DNA of 64,000 nt from Rhodospirillaceae bacterium. Lineage in GTDB: Bacteria; Pseudomonadota; Alphaproteobacteria; UBA8366. The notes under the pieces were generated by a model. That model was not told where the DNA came from. It was given only the letters and a program-made list of their open reading frames with translations, and did no database searches. The position numbers and the translations under genes are program-made. Shown here piece by piece: positions 27,414 to 35,479 of the stretch; position 1 is the stretch's first letter; each line of letters starts with the position of its first letter. The stretch covers positions 99,771 through 163,770 of the forward strand of contig PAZH01000023.1 in NCBI GenBank assembly GCA_002716125.1, written 5' to 3'.

Positions 27414-28244
27414 GTGCCTTACGAGACCATCCAAGTTGACCCCGTCAGTCCGCTTATTGGCGCCGAGATCAGCGGTGTCGACATTTCACAGCCGCTTGGC
27501 AATCAAACCTTCCAAGAAATTCACGATGCGCTGATGGAACATCAGGTGATCTTCTTCCGTGATCAGGGCATGGACTTGGATCAGCACAAGGCGTTCGGCC
27601 GTTTGTTTGGCGAGCTTCATATTCACCCGACCGCGAAGGCGCCGGAAGGGCATCCCGAAATCATCACCATTCACGCGGATGAGAATTCGAAAGTGGTCGC
27701 CGGCATGAAGTGGCATTCTGACGTTTCCTGCGATGAAGAACCGCCCATGGGGAGTATCCTGCACGTTCACACAATACCGGATGTCGGCGGCGATACGATG
27801 TTTGCCAGTGGCTATGCGGCCTATGAAGCCCTATCGGAGCCAGTGAAGGCGTTAATCGACGGGTTAAAGGCTTGGAACGAATCCGCACAGGTCCACCGAG
27901 ACCGTTTCGGGGCCTCCGGCAAGCTGCGCGATGGCGAGAATGCTTTTCCGGAATCGTTGCACCCAATTGTGCGCACCCATCCGGTGACGGGCCGAAAAGC
28001 GCTTTTCGTGAACGAGAATTTCACCACACGAATTGAAGGGCTCAATAAGAATGAAAGCGATGCAATCCTAAAAATGCTCTACGATCATATTGCGACGCCG
28101 GAGTTTCATTGCCGCTTTCGCTGGCGGGAGAATTCGGTTGCCTTTTGGGATAACCGCTGCGCGCAGCACCGTACTGTGTGGGATTACTATCCACAGGTGC
28201 GGCACGGTTATCGCGTTACCATCGCGGGCGATAAGCCGTTCTAG
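27414..28244 (+). CDS. TauD/TfdA-family dioxygenase
   Basis: 276-residue Fe(II)/2-oxoglutarate oxygenase. Iron ligands H101-S-D103 (KWHSDVSC) and H252 (CAQHRTVWDYYP); 2-oxoglutarate arginine R267 (HGYRVTIAG). Other TauD blocks: HQVIFFRDQGM and GGDTMFASGYAAYEAL. The GTG at 27414 has GGAGGAG 7-8 bases upstream, a strong site; a longer frame to 27138 lies inside the preceding gene and is rejected. TauD releases sulfite from taurine and TfdA cleaves 2,4-D, but relatives act on many carboxylates; substrate cannot be named. Followed by an FAD oxidoreductase after 18 bases. Confidence 0.88.
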   Translation: MPYETIQVDPVSPLIGAEISGVDISQPLGNQTFQEIHDALMEHQVIFFRDQGMDLDQHKAFGRLFGELHIHPTAKAPEGHPEIITIHADENSKVVAGMKWHSDVSCDEEPPMGSILHVHTIPDVGGDTMFASGYAAYEALSEPVKALIDGLKAWNESAQVHRDRFGASGKLRDGENAFPESLHPIVRTHPVTGRKALFVNENFTTRIEGLNKNESDAILKMLYDHIATPEFHCRFRWRENSVAFWDNRCAQHRTVWDYYPQVRHGYRVTIAGDKPF

Positions 28245-28262
28245 AGCGAGAAAGATAATCTT

Positions 28263-29789
28263 ATGTTGAGCAGGACCGTCGACAGCTTCGATGAAATGTT
28301 CGATGTCGTCGTCGTCGGCTACGGATTTGGCGGCGCGGTTTCGGCGTTGAGCGCACATGATGCAGGTGCGGAGGTTCTGCTCGCGGAGAAAATGCCGAAC
28401 CCGGGGGGGATTTCGATCTGTTCCGGCGGCGGTCTGCGGCTTCCGCATGATCGAGATGCAACGTTCCAATATCTGAAAGCGACCAACGACGGCACGACAC
28501 CAGATAATATCCTGGAAGCGTTTATGGACGAGATGGTCCAAATCGACGAATACGTGCAGGAATTGGCGACCGTGAATGGCGCCCGCATAAAGCGGACGGA
28601 GCGGCCCGGCAGCTATGCGTTTCCCGGTTTCGATCAGATGTACTTTCTACAGATCGACGATATTCCGGACTTTGATCCGAAACGCGACTACGCCTATGCC
28701 AACGCGCTGAGCGGCGGGCCTTTCATGTTCAAGGTGCTACAAGACAACATCGCCAAGCGCGGTATAAAAACGCGGCTCGGTGTCTCGGCGAAACGTCTCA
28801 TTACGGATGACAAAGGGGCGGTCGCCGGTGTGTGGCTCGACGACGGCAGCGGACCGAAAGCTGTGGGGGCGCGAAAGGCGGTGATCCTCGCTTGCGGCGG
28901 CTTTGAACACGCACCGGAGATGCAGCGCCAGTACTGGCAGATCAATCCGGTTTTCAGCGCGGCCTTCGTCGGAAATACCGGTGACGGGATCCGCATGACC
29001 ACAGACCTCGGTGCCGAGCTTTGGCATATGTGGCACTTCCATGGAACATACGGATTCCGGCATCCTGATCTGCCTTTCGCGATCCGTACGAAACGATTGC
29101 CGGACTGGGTGCCGGATGAACGCGAAGCGGAAGCCCCCATGAGCTGGATACTGGTCGGTAAGAATGGCCGCCGGTTCATGAACGAGTACGATCCCTACAT
29201 GCAAGACACGGGACACCGGGGAATAGACCGGGTCGACCCGTCGCAAATGGGACAACCATTCGTGCCTTGCTACATGATACTGGATGACGAAGCGCGGCAG
29301 CTCTATCCGCTTGGTCAGACCATGTTCAATGACGGTGACTACGAAAACTACGAGTGGAGCCAGGACAATCTGAAGGAGGTTCAGAACGGCGTCATTCGGA
29401 AAGCGGACACGCTGGAAGAGTTGGCGGAGATGATCGGCTGTCCGGTCGAAGAATTGACCTCAACCGTCGCGAATTGGAACAAGAGTTGTGATGCCGGTGT
29501 CGATGACCTTGGGCGCCCGCCGAAAAGCATGGTTCCCGTGCGTCAGGCCCCGTTCTACTTGGCGGAAGTCTGGCCCGTCGTCTCCAACACGCAAGGCGGT
29601 CCGGTGCATGACGAGAAGCGACGGGTCGTGAACGCCTATGGCGAGCCGATTCCGCGGCTCTATACGGCGGGCGAACTTGGCGGTATCTGGGGCAGCCTAT
29701 ATCTTTCCGGAGGAAACCTGACGGAATGTTTTGTTAGTGGCCGTATATCCGGGCGCGAAGCCGCTTCAGAAGCGAGTAGAATGGACTAA
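28263..29789 (+). CDS. FAD-dependent oxidoreductase (fumarate reductase / 3-ketosteroid dehydrogenase type)
   Basis: 508-residue flavoprotein of the FAD_binding_2 family. The dinucleotide fold VVVGYGFGGAVSALSAHDAG starts near residue 15, with an acidic strand end (LLAEK). The PGGISICSGGGLRL block and VILACGGFEHAPEM are typical, and the C terminus has PRLYTAGELGGIWGSLYLSGGNLTECFVSGR. Such enzymes reduce or introduce C=C bonds next to a carbonyl or carboxylate. It sits among three TauD genes on the same strand with 5-18 base gaps, so it likely processes the same compound. MFDVVVV (M12) is an alternative start. Confidence 0.88.
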   Translation: MLSRTVDSFDEMFDVVVVGYGFGGAVSALSAHDAGAEVLLAEKMPNPGGISICSGGGLRLPHDRDATFQYLKATNDGTTPDNILEAFMDEMVQIDEYVQELATVNGARIKRTERPGSYAFPGFDQMYFLQIDDIPDFDPKRDYAYANALSGGPFMFKVLQDNIAKRGIKTRLGVSAKRLITDDKGAVAGVWLDDGSGPKAVGARKAVILACGGFEHAPEMQRQYWQINPVFSAAFVGNTGDGIRMTTDLGAELWHMWHFHGTYGFRHPDLPFAIRTKRLPDWVPDEREAEAPMSWILVGKNGRRFMNEYDPYMQDTGHRGIDRVDPSQMGQPFVPCYMILDDEARQLYPLGQTMFNDGDYENYEWSQDNLKEVQNGVIRKADTLEELAEMIGCPVEELTSTVANWNKSCDAGVDDLGRPPKSMVPVRQAPFYLAEVWPVVSNTQGGPVHDEKRRVVNAYGEPIPRLYTAGELGGIWGSLYLSGGNLTECFVSGRISGREAASEASRMD

Positions 29790-29793
29790 GAAG

Positions 29794-30702
29794 ATGGCAG
29801 AAAAGAACATCAATAAAGGGGTCGCTGGGCGCGCGCAGAACCTTTCGAACTCCCGCGCACAGGGCGTTTACGAGACGATCGATATAAAGCCCGCGACGGC
29901 CGTGATCGGCGGCATCGTCAGCGGCGTGGATATGACGCAGCCCATTCCGGACGCGCAGGTTCAAGACCTCAACCATGCTTTGGCGAACCACAACGTCCTG
30001 TTTTTTCGGGATCAACCGGAATTGACGCCTGAGCAGCAAATCGCCTTCGCGCGGAATTTCGGCGATCTTCACATTCATCCGGCGGGTCCACAGGATTTGA
30101 ATCCGGAAATTTTCGTTATCCACACGCACAAGGATTCAAAGATCAATAACGGCGGCGGCTGGCATACGGATGTATCCTGCGATGAGAAGCCACCGCTCGG
30201 CACCATGCTGCAAATTCACAAGACACCCGAGGCGGGTGGAGACACGCTCTTTGCCAACATGTATGCCGCGTTTGATGCTTTGTCCGACACGATGAAGGAC
30301 TTACTGCGGACCTGTACGGCGATGCATGAGTCGGAACATATTTATCGCGGTCGTTATTCCGACCGCGGTGTCGATGATACAGGCAAGTCGTTTCCAAGCG
30401 CGGAGCACCCGGTTGTCCGCACGCATCCCGTTTCGGGCCGTGAATGTCTCTATGTGAATCGAGCCTTCACGACGAAGCTTGTCGATTTCGAGCAGGCCGA
30501 GAGCGATGCCTTGCTGAAGTTCCTTTTTACCCATCTCGAACAACCGCAGTTTCAGGTGCGTTTCCAATGGGAGGAGAATTCGATCGCCTTTTGGGATAAT
30601 CGTTGCACCCAACATTTGGCGCTTTGGGACTATTGGCCGGAAGAGCGTAAAGGCAATCGCGTCACGATTAACGGCGAACGCCCCTTCCACCAGATCAATT
30701 AG
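29794..30702 (+). CDS. TauD/TfdA-family dioxygenase, tandem copy 1
   Basis: 302 residues. Iron ligands H124-T-D126 (GWHTDVSCDE) and H274 (CTQHLALWDYWP); 2-oxoglutarate arginine R289 (KGNRVTING). It shares long stretches with the next gene (LANHNVLFFRDQPELT, HTDVSCDE, PPLGTMLQIH, GGDTLFANMYAA), showing a tandem duplication. The N-terminal 25 residues are variable between the copies. ATG 29794 chosen: it lies just after the FAD gene stop and gives an N terminus parallel to the sister copy; the open frame continues upstream into the FAD gene. Substrate unknown. Confidence 0.88.
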   Translation: MAEKNINKGVAGRAQNLSNSRAQGVYETIDIKPATAVIGGIVSGVDMTQPIPDAQVQDLNHALANHNVLFFRDQPELTPEQQIAFARNFGDLHIHPAGPQDLNPEIFVIHTHKDSKINNGGGWHTDVSCDEKPPLGTMLQIHKTPEAGGDTLFANMYAAFDALSDTMKDLLRTCTAMHESEHIYRGRYSDRGVDDTGKSFPSAEHPVVRTHPVSGRECLYVNRAFTTKLVDFEQAESDALLKFLFTHLEQPQFQVRFQWEENSIAFWDNRCTQHLALWDYWPEERKGNRVTINGERPFHQIN

Positions 30703-30712
30703 GGGATAACCG

Positions 30713-31624
30713 ATGTCCGAACGACCCCTGCATGAGGGCAAGCTAGACCGCGCACAAACGCTCTCGAACGTCCGCTCCGAGGCGACCTACGAAGCGATTT
30801 CCGTCAATCCCGTAACGCCCGTAATCGGCGTTGAGGTCGAAGGCGTCGATATGACATCCGACGTGCCGGATGCACAAATCGAAGAATTGAACCAGGCGCT
30901 CGCCAACCACAACGTGTTGTTTTTCCGGGACCAGCCGGAGCTGACCGCTGAGCAGCAGATCGCCTTCGCCAAGCGTTTTGGTGGATTACATATTCATCCG
31001 GCGGCACCTCAGGGCGAGAAATACCCCGAACTCTTTGTCATTCATACACACGGCGAATCCTTCGTGAACAATGGCGCGGATTGGCACACGGATGTGTCTT
31101 GCGATGAGGAGCCGCCGCTCGGCACGATGTTGCAAATTCACCGCACACCGCCAAGCGGCGGCGATACGCTCTTCGCCAATATGTATGCGGCCTATGATGC
31201 CTTGTCCGAGAAGATGAAGACGTTTCTGTCGGAACGCACGGCGATCCATGACTCGGAACGTGCCTTCCGCGGGCGCTATGCGGATAAAGGTGTAGACGAT
31301 ACGGGGGCGGTGTTCCCGCGGAACGAGCACCCCGTAGTGCGGACGCATCCGGTCTCCGGCCGCCAAGCGCTCTATGTGAATGAAACTTTTACGAGCCGCA
31401 TTCGCGGAATGGCCGAAGACGAGAGCAATGCGCTGCTCGAGTTTCTGTTCCGTCACGTCTCTCGGCCGGAATTCCAAGTCCGCTTTAATTGGCAGCCGAA
31501 TTCGATCGCATTCTGGGACAATCGCTGCACGCAGCATTTGGCGATGTGGGATTATTGGCCCAACGAACGCTATGGGCATCGCGTCACCGTGAAGGGCGAC
31601 CGTCCATTCTATAAAGCGAACTGA
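30713..31624 (+). CDS. TauD/TfdA-family dioxygenase, tandem copy 2
   Basis: 303 residues, paralogue of the preceding gene. Iron ligands H125-T-D127 (DWHTDVSCDE) and H275 (CTQHLAMWDYWP); arginine R290 (GHRVTVKGDRP). Both copies keep all metal and co-substrate residues, so both should be active; differences are spread over the middle of the protein, including the region between the two iron-ligand blocks (HESEHIYRGRYSD versus HDSERAFRGRYAD). The gap to the sister gene is 10 bases and to the CoA ligase 6 bases, consistent with one operon. Confidence 0.88.
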   Translation: MSERPLHEGKLDRAQTLSNVRSEATYEAISVNPVTPVIGVEVEGVDMTSDVPDAQIEELNQALANHNVLFFRDQPELTAEQQIAFAKRFGGLHIHPAAPQGEKYPELFVIHTHGESFVNNGADWHTDVSCDEEPPLGTMLQIHRTPPSGGDTLFANMYAAYDALSEKMKTFLSERTAIHDSERAFRGRYADKGVDDTGAVFPRNEHPVVRTHPVSGRQALYVNETFTSRIRGMAEDESNALLEFLFRHVSRPEFQVRFNWQPNSIAFWDNRCTQHLAMWDYWPNERYGHRVTVKGDRPFYKAN

Positions 31625-31630
31625 TCCGAG

Positions 31631-33157
31631 ATGTATCCAGGAAAATACGCGGCCGAGACGCCGGCGAAGGCGGCGGCTGTCGACGCGGTCACAGGTGAGA
31701 CGCTTACCTATAAGCAGCTCGACGAACAGTCGGCGCAATTGGCGCGCTATCTCCGCTCGGTCGGACTGCAGCGAGGGGATGCGCTTGCGCTCAATCTCGA
31801 CAATCGACTGGAATTCTTTGTCGGCACGTGGGCGGCATTGAGAAGCGGTCTCTATCTTGTCACGGTAAATCGATATCTGCCGGCGCATGATGTTGCCTAC
31901 ATCATTCAAGATAGCGGCGCTAAGGCGCTGATAACGTCGGATGCACTGGAATCTGTTGCTGTCGATTTGGCACCGCTGATCTCCGACTGTCCGAACAGAC
32001 TTATGATCGGCAAGGAAGTGGCAGGCTGGAATTCGTATGAAGCGGCACTCGCCAGTCAGTCGTGTGAACCGCTGGCGGACGAACGCCAGGGCGAGCATAT
32101 GCCTTATAGTTCCGGTACGACGGGAAAACCAAAAGGGATCCGGCGCGAACTCGGCACCCGCCATATATCGGAAGGGCCTGAGCTTATAGATTCGTTTCGC
32201 GCCTACGGGTTTGATGAGAACTCGGTATATCTCTCACCCGCACCGCTCTACCACGCAGCGCCGTTCTCTTTCACCAATCGCACCCAAGTATTAGGTGGCA
32301 CGGTGGTGATGATGCCGCGTTTCGATGCGGAAGAATCTTTGCGACTGATCGAGAAGTACAAGGTGACTCATAGCCAATGGGTTCCGACTATGTTCATCCG
32401 TATGCTGAAACTCAAAAAGGACGAGCAGACGGCCTATGACCTCTCGACCCACCAAGTCGCGATCCATGCCGCAGCGCCCTGTCCGGTCGAAGTAAAACGG
32501 CAAATGATTGATTGGTGGGGACCTATTCTCCAAGAGTACTACGCGGCGTCGGAGCGGAACGGGTCGACGCGGATCACCAGTGAGGAGTGGTTGCAGAAAC
32601 CGGGATCCGTCGGAAAGGCCGTCAGCGGTATCGTGCGCGTTTGCGACGACGACGGCAAAGAGCTTGGCCCTGGCGAAGACGGGATCGTCTATTTCGAACG
32701 TGAGACCGTCGTCTTCACCTATCACAACGATCCGGAACGCACGAAGGAAGCGCAACATCCGAAGTATCCAAACTGGTCGACAATGGGAGACGTCGGATAT
32801 CTCGACGAAGACGGGTATCTATTTCTCACGGACCGCAAGACATTCATGATCATTTCGGGTGGTGTGAACATCTATCCGCAGATGATCGAAGACGCGCTTT
32901 GTCTCCACCCCAAAGTCGCGGATGTCGCCGTGATCGGCGTTCCGAACCCTGATTTTGGCGAGGAAGTGAAAGCGATCATACAAACCGCGGATGGTGTGCC
33001 GCACGACGAAGCGACCCGCGAGGAATTGATGGATTTTTCGCGTGACCGATTGGCGTCCTACATGGTGCCGCGTTCCATCGACTTCCGCGACGAATTGTCG
33101 AGGCTTCCGACCGGTAAGCTCTATAAGAAGCAGCTTAGGACGGAGTTTTGGCCTTAG
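31631..33157 (+). CDS. AMP-dependent acyl-CoA synthetase/ligase
   Basis: 508-residue ANL-superfamily enzyme: activates a carboxylic acid to acyl-AMP and then to acyl-CoA. The P-loop-like motif YSSGTTGKPKG is at about 159-169, followed by the aromatic/His block LYHAAPF, the acyl-site YYAASERNGSTRI, the hinge TMGDVGYLDEDGYLFLTDR, and the catalytic lysine of LPTGKLYKKQLR near the C terminus. In this operon it probably activates the acid released by the TauD/FAD enzymes. It is followed, 39 bases on, by an acyl-CoA carboxylase beta gene. Acid specificity is not visible. Confidence 0.9.
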   Translation: MYPGKYAAETPAKAAAVDAVTGETLTYKQLDEQSAQLARYLRSVGLQRGDALALNLDNRLEFFVGTWAALRSGLYLVTVNRYLPAHDVAYIIQDSGAKALITSDALESVAVDLAPLISDCPNRLMIGKEVAGWNSYEAALASQSCEPLADERQGEHMPYSSGTTGKPKGIRRELGTRHISEGPELIDSFRAYGFDENSVYLSPAPLYHAAPFSFTNRTQVLGGTVVMMPRFDAEESLRLIEKYKVTHSQWVPTMFIRMLKLKKDEQTAYDLSTHQVAIHAAAPCPVEVKRQMIDWWGPILQEYYAASERNGSTRITSEEWLQKPGSVGKAVSGIVRVCDDDGKELGPGEDGIVYFERETVVFTYHNDPERTKEAQHPKYPNWSTMGDVGYLDEDGYLFLTDRKTFMIISGGVNIYPQMIEDALCLHPKVADVAVIGVPNPDFGEEVKAIIQTADGVPHDEATREELMDFSRDRLASYMVPRSIDFRDELSRLPTGKLYKKQLRTEFWP

Positions 33158-33196
33158 GGCTGGCCCGGTCTTTTCTCTAACCCGAGGAGATTTTGA

Positions 33197-34735
33197 ATGC
33201 CTCACGAAGAAACGTTGAAGCAACTCGAGGAACGCCGGGCGTTTGCGCTGGCCATGGGGGGCGAGAAGCGCCTGGAGCGCCATCGCTCGAACGGTAATCT
33301 CGATGCGCGGGCGCGGCTGGCCCATCTCTTCGACGACGGGGCGATGGTGGAGAGTGGCATGCACGCGCGTTCGGCACGGGCCGAAGTGCGGGACAAGTCA
33401 CCCGCGGACGGCAAAGTCGCCGGGTTCGGCAAAGTTGATGGGCGTTGGGTCGCGGCGATGTCGAACGACTTCACCGTTATGGGTGCCTCCAGTGCGCTTA
33501 TAAACGGCAAGAAGATGCGCCATCTGAAACATGTGGCGAATACACAAGGGATGCCGCTTATCTGGATGGGCGAGTCGACGGGTGCCCGGATGCCGGACCG
33601 CATGGGGGCATCGGGACGTGCGATCTTGGGCTCAGACCCGGCGGAGTATCGCCGGCTACGGGAGACGCCGTGGGTTGCGGTACAACTTGGCGACAGCTAT
33701 GGCTCGCTCACTTGGTATGGCTGTATGTCGGACTTCGTCGTGATGAAAAAGGGCGCGGCCATGGCGGTCGCCAGCCCGCGCGTCACCTCGCTCGCAATCA
33801 ACCAGCCGATCGACAAGGAAGATCTCGGTGGTTGGCGCATGCACACACGGGTCAGCGGTCTCGTCGATTACGCGACGGACACCGATGAGGAAGCGATCGA
33901 CCTTGTGAAGAAGTTCCTGTCTTATCTGCCGAGCCATTCGGGTGAAGCGCCGCCCGTTCTCGAAATTCCCGAGGGTTCCGGCGCCGATATGGAGAGCATT
34001 CTCGATATCGTCCCGGAGGAACGCCAGAAGGTTTACGATGTGCGTAAAGTCATCGCCGCCATTGCCGACAAGGACAGCCTGTTCGAGCTAAAACCCAACT
34101 ACGGCAAGACGGCGACGACGGCCTTCACGCGGATTGCCGGTCGCAGCGTGGGTGTGATCGCGAACAACCCAATGTTTAAGGGCGGGGCGATCGACCCGGA
34201 TGGGTGCAATAAGGTCACCAGCTTCATGGTGCTGTGCGACAGTTTCAATATTCCGATTGTGATGTTGGTCGACGTGCCGGGGTTTTTGATCGGCGTCGAT
34301 GGTGAGCGGATTGGCGCGCCTGGACGCATTATGAACTGGATGAATGCCCTGCAGCTCGTCACGGTCCCAAAAATCTCGATCATTCTACGGAAAAGCTACG
34401 GCCAGGCCTATCTCAACATGGGCGGTGGGCAGAACAGCGACGAAGTGGCGCTTTGGCCGTCCGCGGATCTCGGGTTCATGGACCCGCGTGTTGGGGTGAA
34501 CGTCGTCTACGGGATCACGCGTGAAGATGACCCGGAAGAGTTCGAGCGTCGGGTCGCCGAGCTCGACCGGGATTCTGAACCCTGGGAATTGGCGGAGCTC
34601 TACGAAGCGCAGGAGGTCATCGACCCGCGCGAGACGCGACAATACCTGATCGACATGCTGGAGATCTATCGCGGCCGAATGAGCGGCGGGCTAAGCCAAC
34701 ATCTGCTGTCGAGTTGGCCGACGAGTTACGTTTAG
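33197..34735 (+). CDS. Acyl-CoA carboxylase beta (carboxyltransferase) subunit
   Basis: 512-residue carboxyltransferase of the propionyl-/methylcrotonyl-CoA carboxylase group. N-terminal ARARLAHLFDDGAMVE, first crotonase-like domain with WMGESTGARMPDRMG, second domain with NNPMFKGGAIDPDGCNKVTSF, LVDVPGFLIG and GAPGRIMNWMNA, and RKSYGQAYLNMGGG. GAGGAG lies 9 bases before the ATG. No biotin carboxylase or biotin-carrier gene is in the window, so it must borrow an alpha subunit from elsewhere or act as a decarboxylase. It ends the plus-strand catabolic run and converges with the broken response regulator. Confidence 0.88.
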   Translation: MPHEETLKQLEERRAFALAMGGEKRLERHRSNGNLDARARLAHLFDDGAMVESGMHARSARAEVRDKSPADGKVAGFGKVDGRWVAAMSNDFTVMGASSALINGKKMRHLKHVANTQGMPLIWMGESTGARMPDRMGASGRAILGSDPAEYRRLRETPWVAVQLGDSYGSLTWYGCMSDFVVMKKGAAMAVASPRVTSLAINQPIDKEDLGGWRMHTRVSGLVDYATDTDEEAIDLVKKFLSYLPSHSGEAPPVLEIPEGSGADMESILDIVPEERQKVYDVRKVIAAIADKDSLFELKPNYGKTATTAFTRIAGRSVGVIANNPMFKGGAIDPDGCNKVTSFMVLCDSFNIPIVMLVDVPGFLIGVDGERIGAPGRIMNWMNALQLVTVPKISIILRKSYGQAYLNMGGGQNSDEVALWPSADLGFMDPRVGVNVVYGITREDDPEEFERRVAELDRDSEPWELAELYEAQEVIDPRETRQYLIDMLEIYRGRMSGGLSQHLLSSWPTSYV

Positions 34736-34736
34736 T

Positions 34737-35420
34737 CTAAATCCAGACCCAGAGGCGATGGACGCCGCCCGAGAGCTCTGCGACCTCTTGTAGACGGTTG
34801 AGCAGGGCACGGTCGATTCTAGCCCCTTTCGGCAAGAGCAATTCGCCGTTGGGATAATTCAAATCGCGAGAGAGAACGACACCCGGCGTCACCAGGTCGG
34901 TCGGAAGTTCGCGTTCCTCGTTTCCGTTATCTTCTATGATCTCGGGGTCGAGCGCGCCGCCGTCGTCGATTGCCTTGTCGGCATAGTATTCGGCGGACCG
35001 CACATCGCGGGCGGCGTCCGTGCCGAACAGTTGGCTGAGTTTCTGCTCGGCGACGGCAGGTGTCAGCGGTTTGCTGATCAATCCATCCGCGCCCAAGCGG
35101 ACGGCGGGAACCGATCGATTGAGTTCCAGGAAACCGGTTAAAATTACGAATACGACATCGTGCGGGAGATTAGCGACCGTGCCCATGCGAACACGCTTCA
35201 ACAATTCGAGGCCGTTCATTTCCGGCATTTAAAAATCGGCGATAATGAGAGTCGGTTGAATTTCACCTGTCTCGATCATTTTGCATGCGGCTGCGCCGTT
35301 CGGTGCTGCATGCGTATCGGCGATACCGATCTGTTCAAGCGTTCTTAACAACCGCTGCAATGTAAAGCGCACGTCGTCGATAACGAGTGCACTTACACTA
35401 TCAAATACCGCCGAGCTCAT
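34737..35420 (-). pseudogene. Response regulator with receiver domain, interrupted by TAA
   Basis: One frame of 228 codons, cut by TAA at 35231-35229 (codon 64). The receiver domain is otherwise intact: acidic pair in LVIDD (D15, D16), phosphoacceptor D62 in LIIADF, then MPEMNGLELLKRV, VILTGF and the lysine of ISKPLTP. The stop falls one residue after A-D-F, where AAA (Lys) to TAA is a single change. The 90-residue C-terminal part (about 34737-35010) is not a recognisable DNA-binding domain. Restart at the ATG right after the stop would lack the phosphorylation site. Scored as a pseudogene; sequence error is possible. Confidence 0.75.
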
Positions 35421-35479
35421 CCTCTTATGCCTCTCCTACCGCGAAAGTTGCGCTAGATTAGCGGATATTTTCAGCTCGA

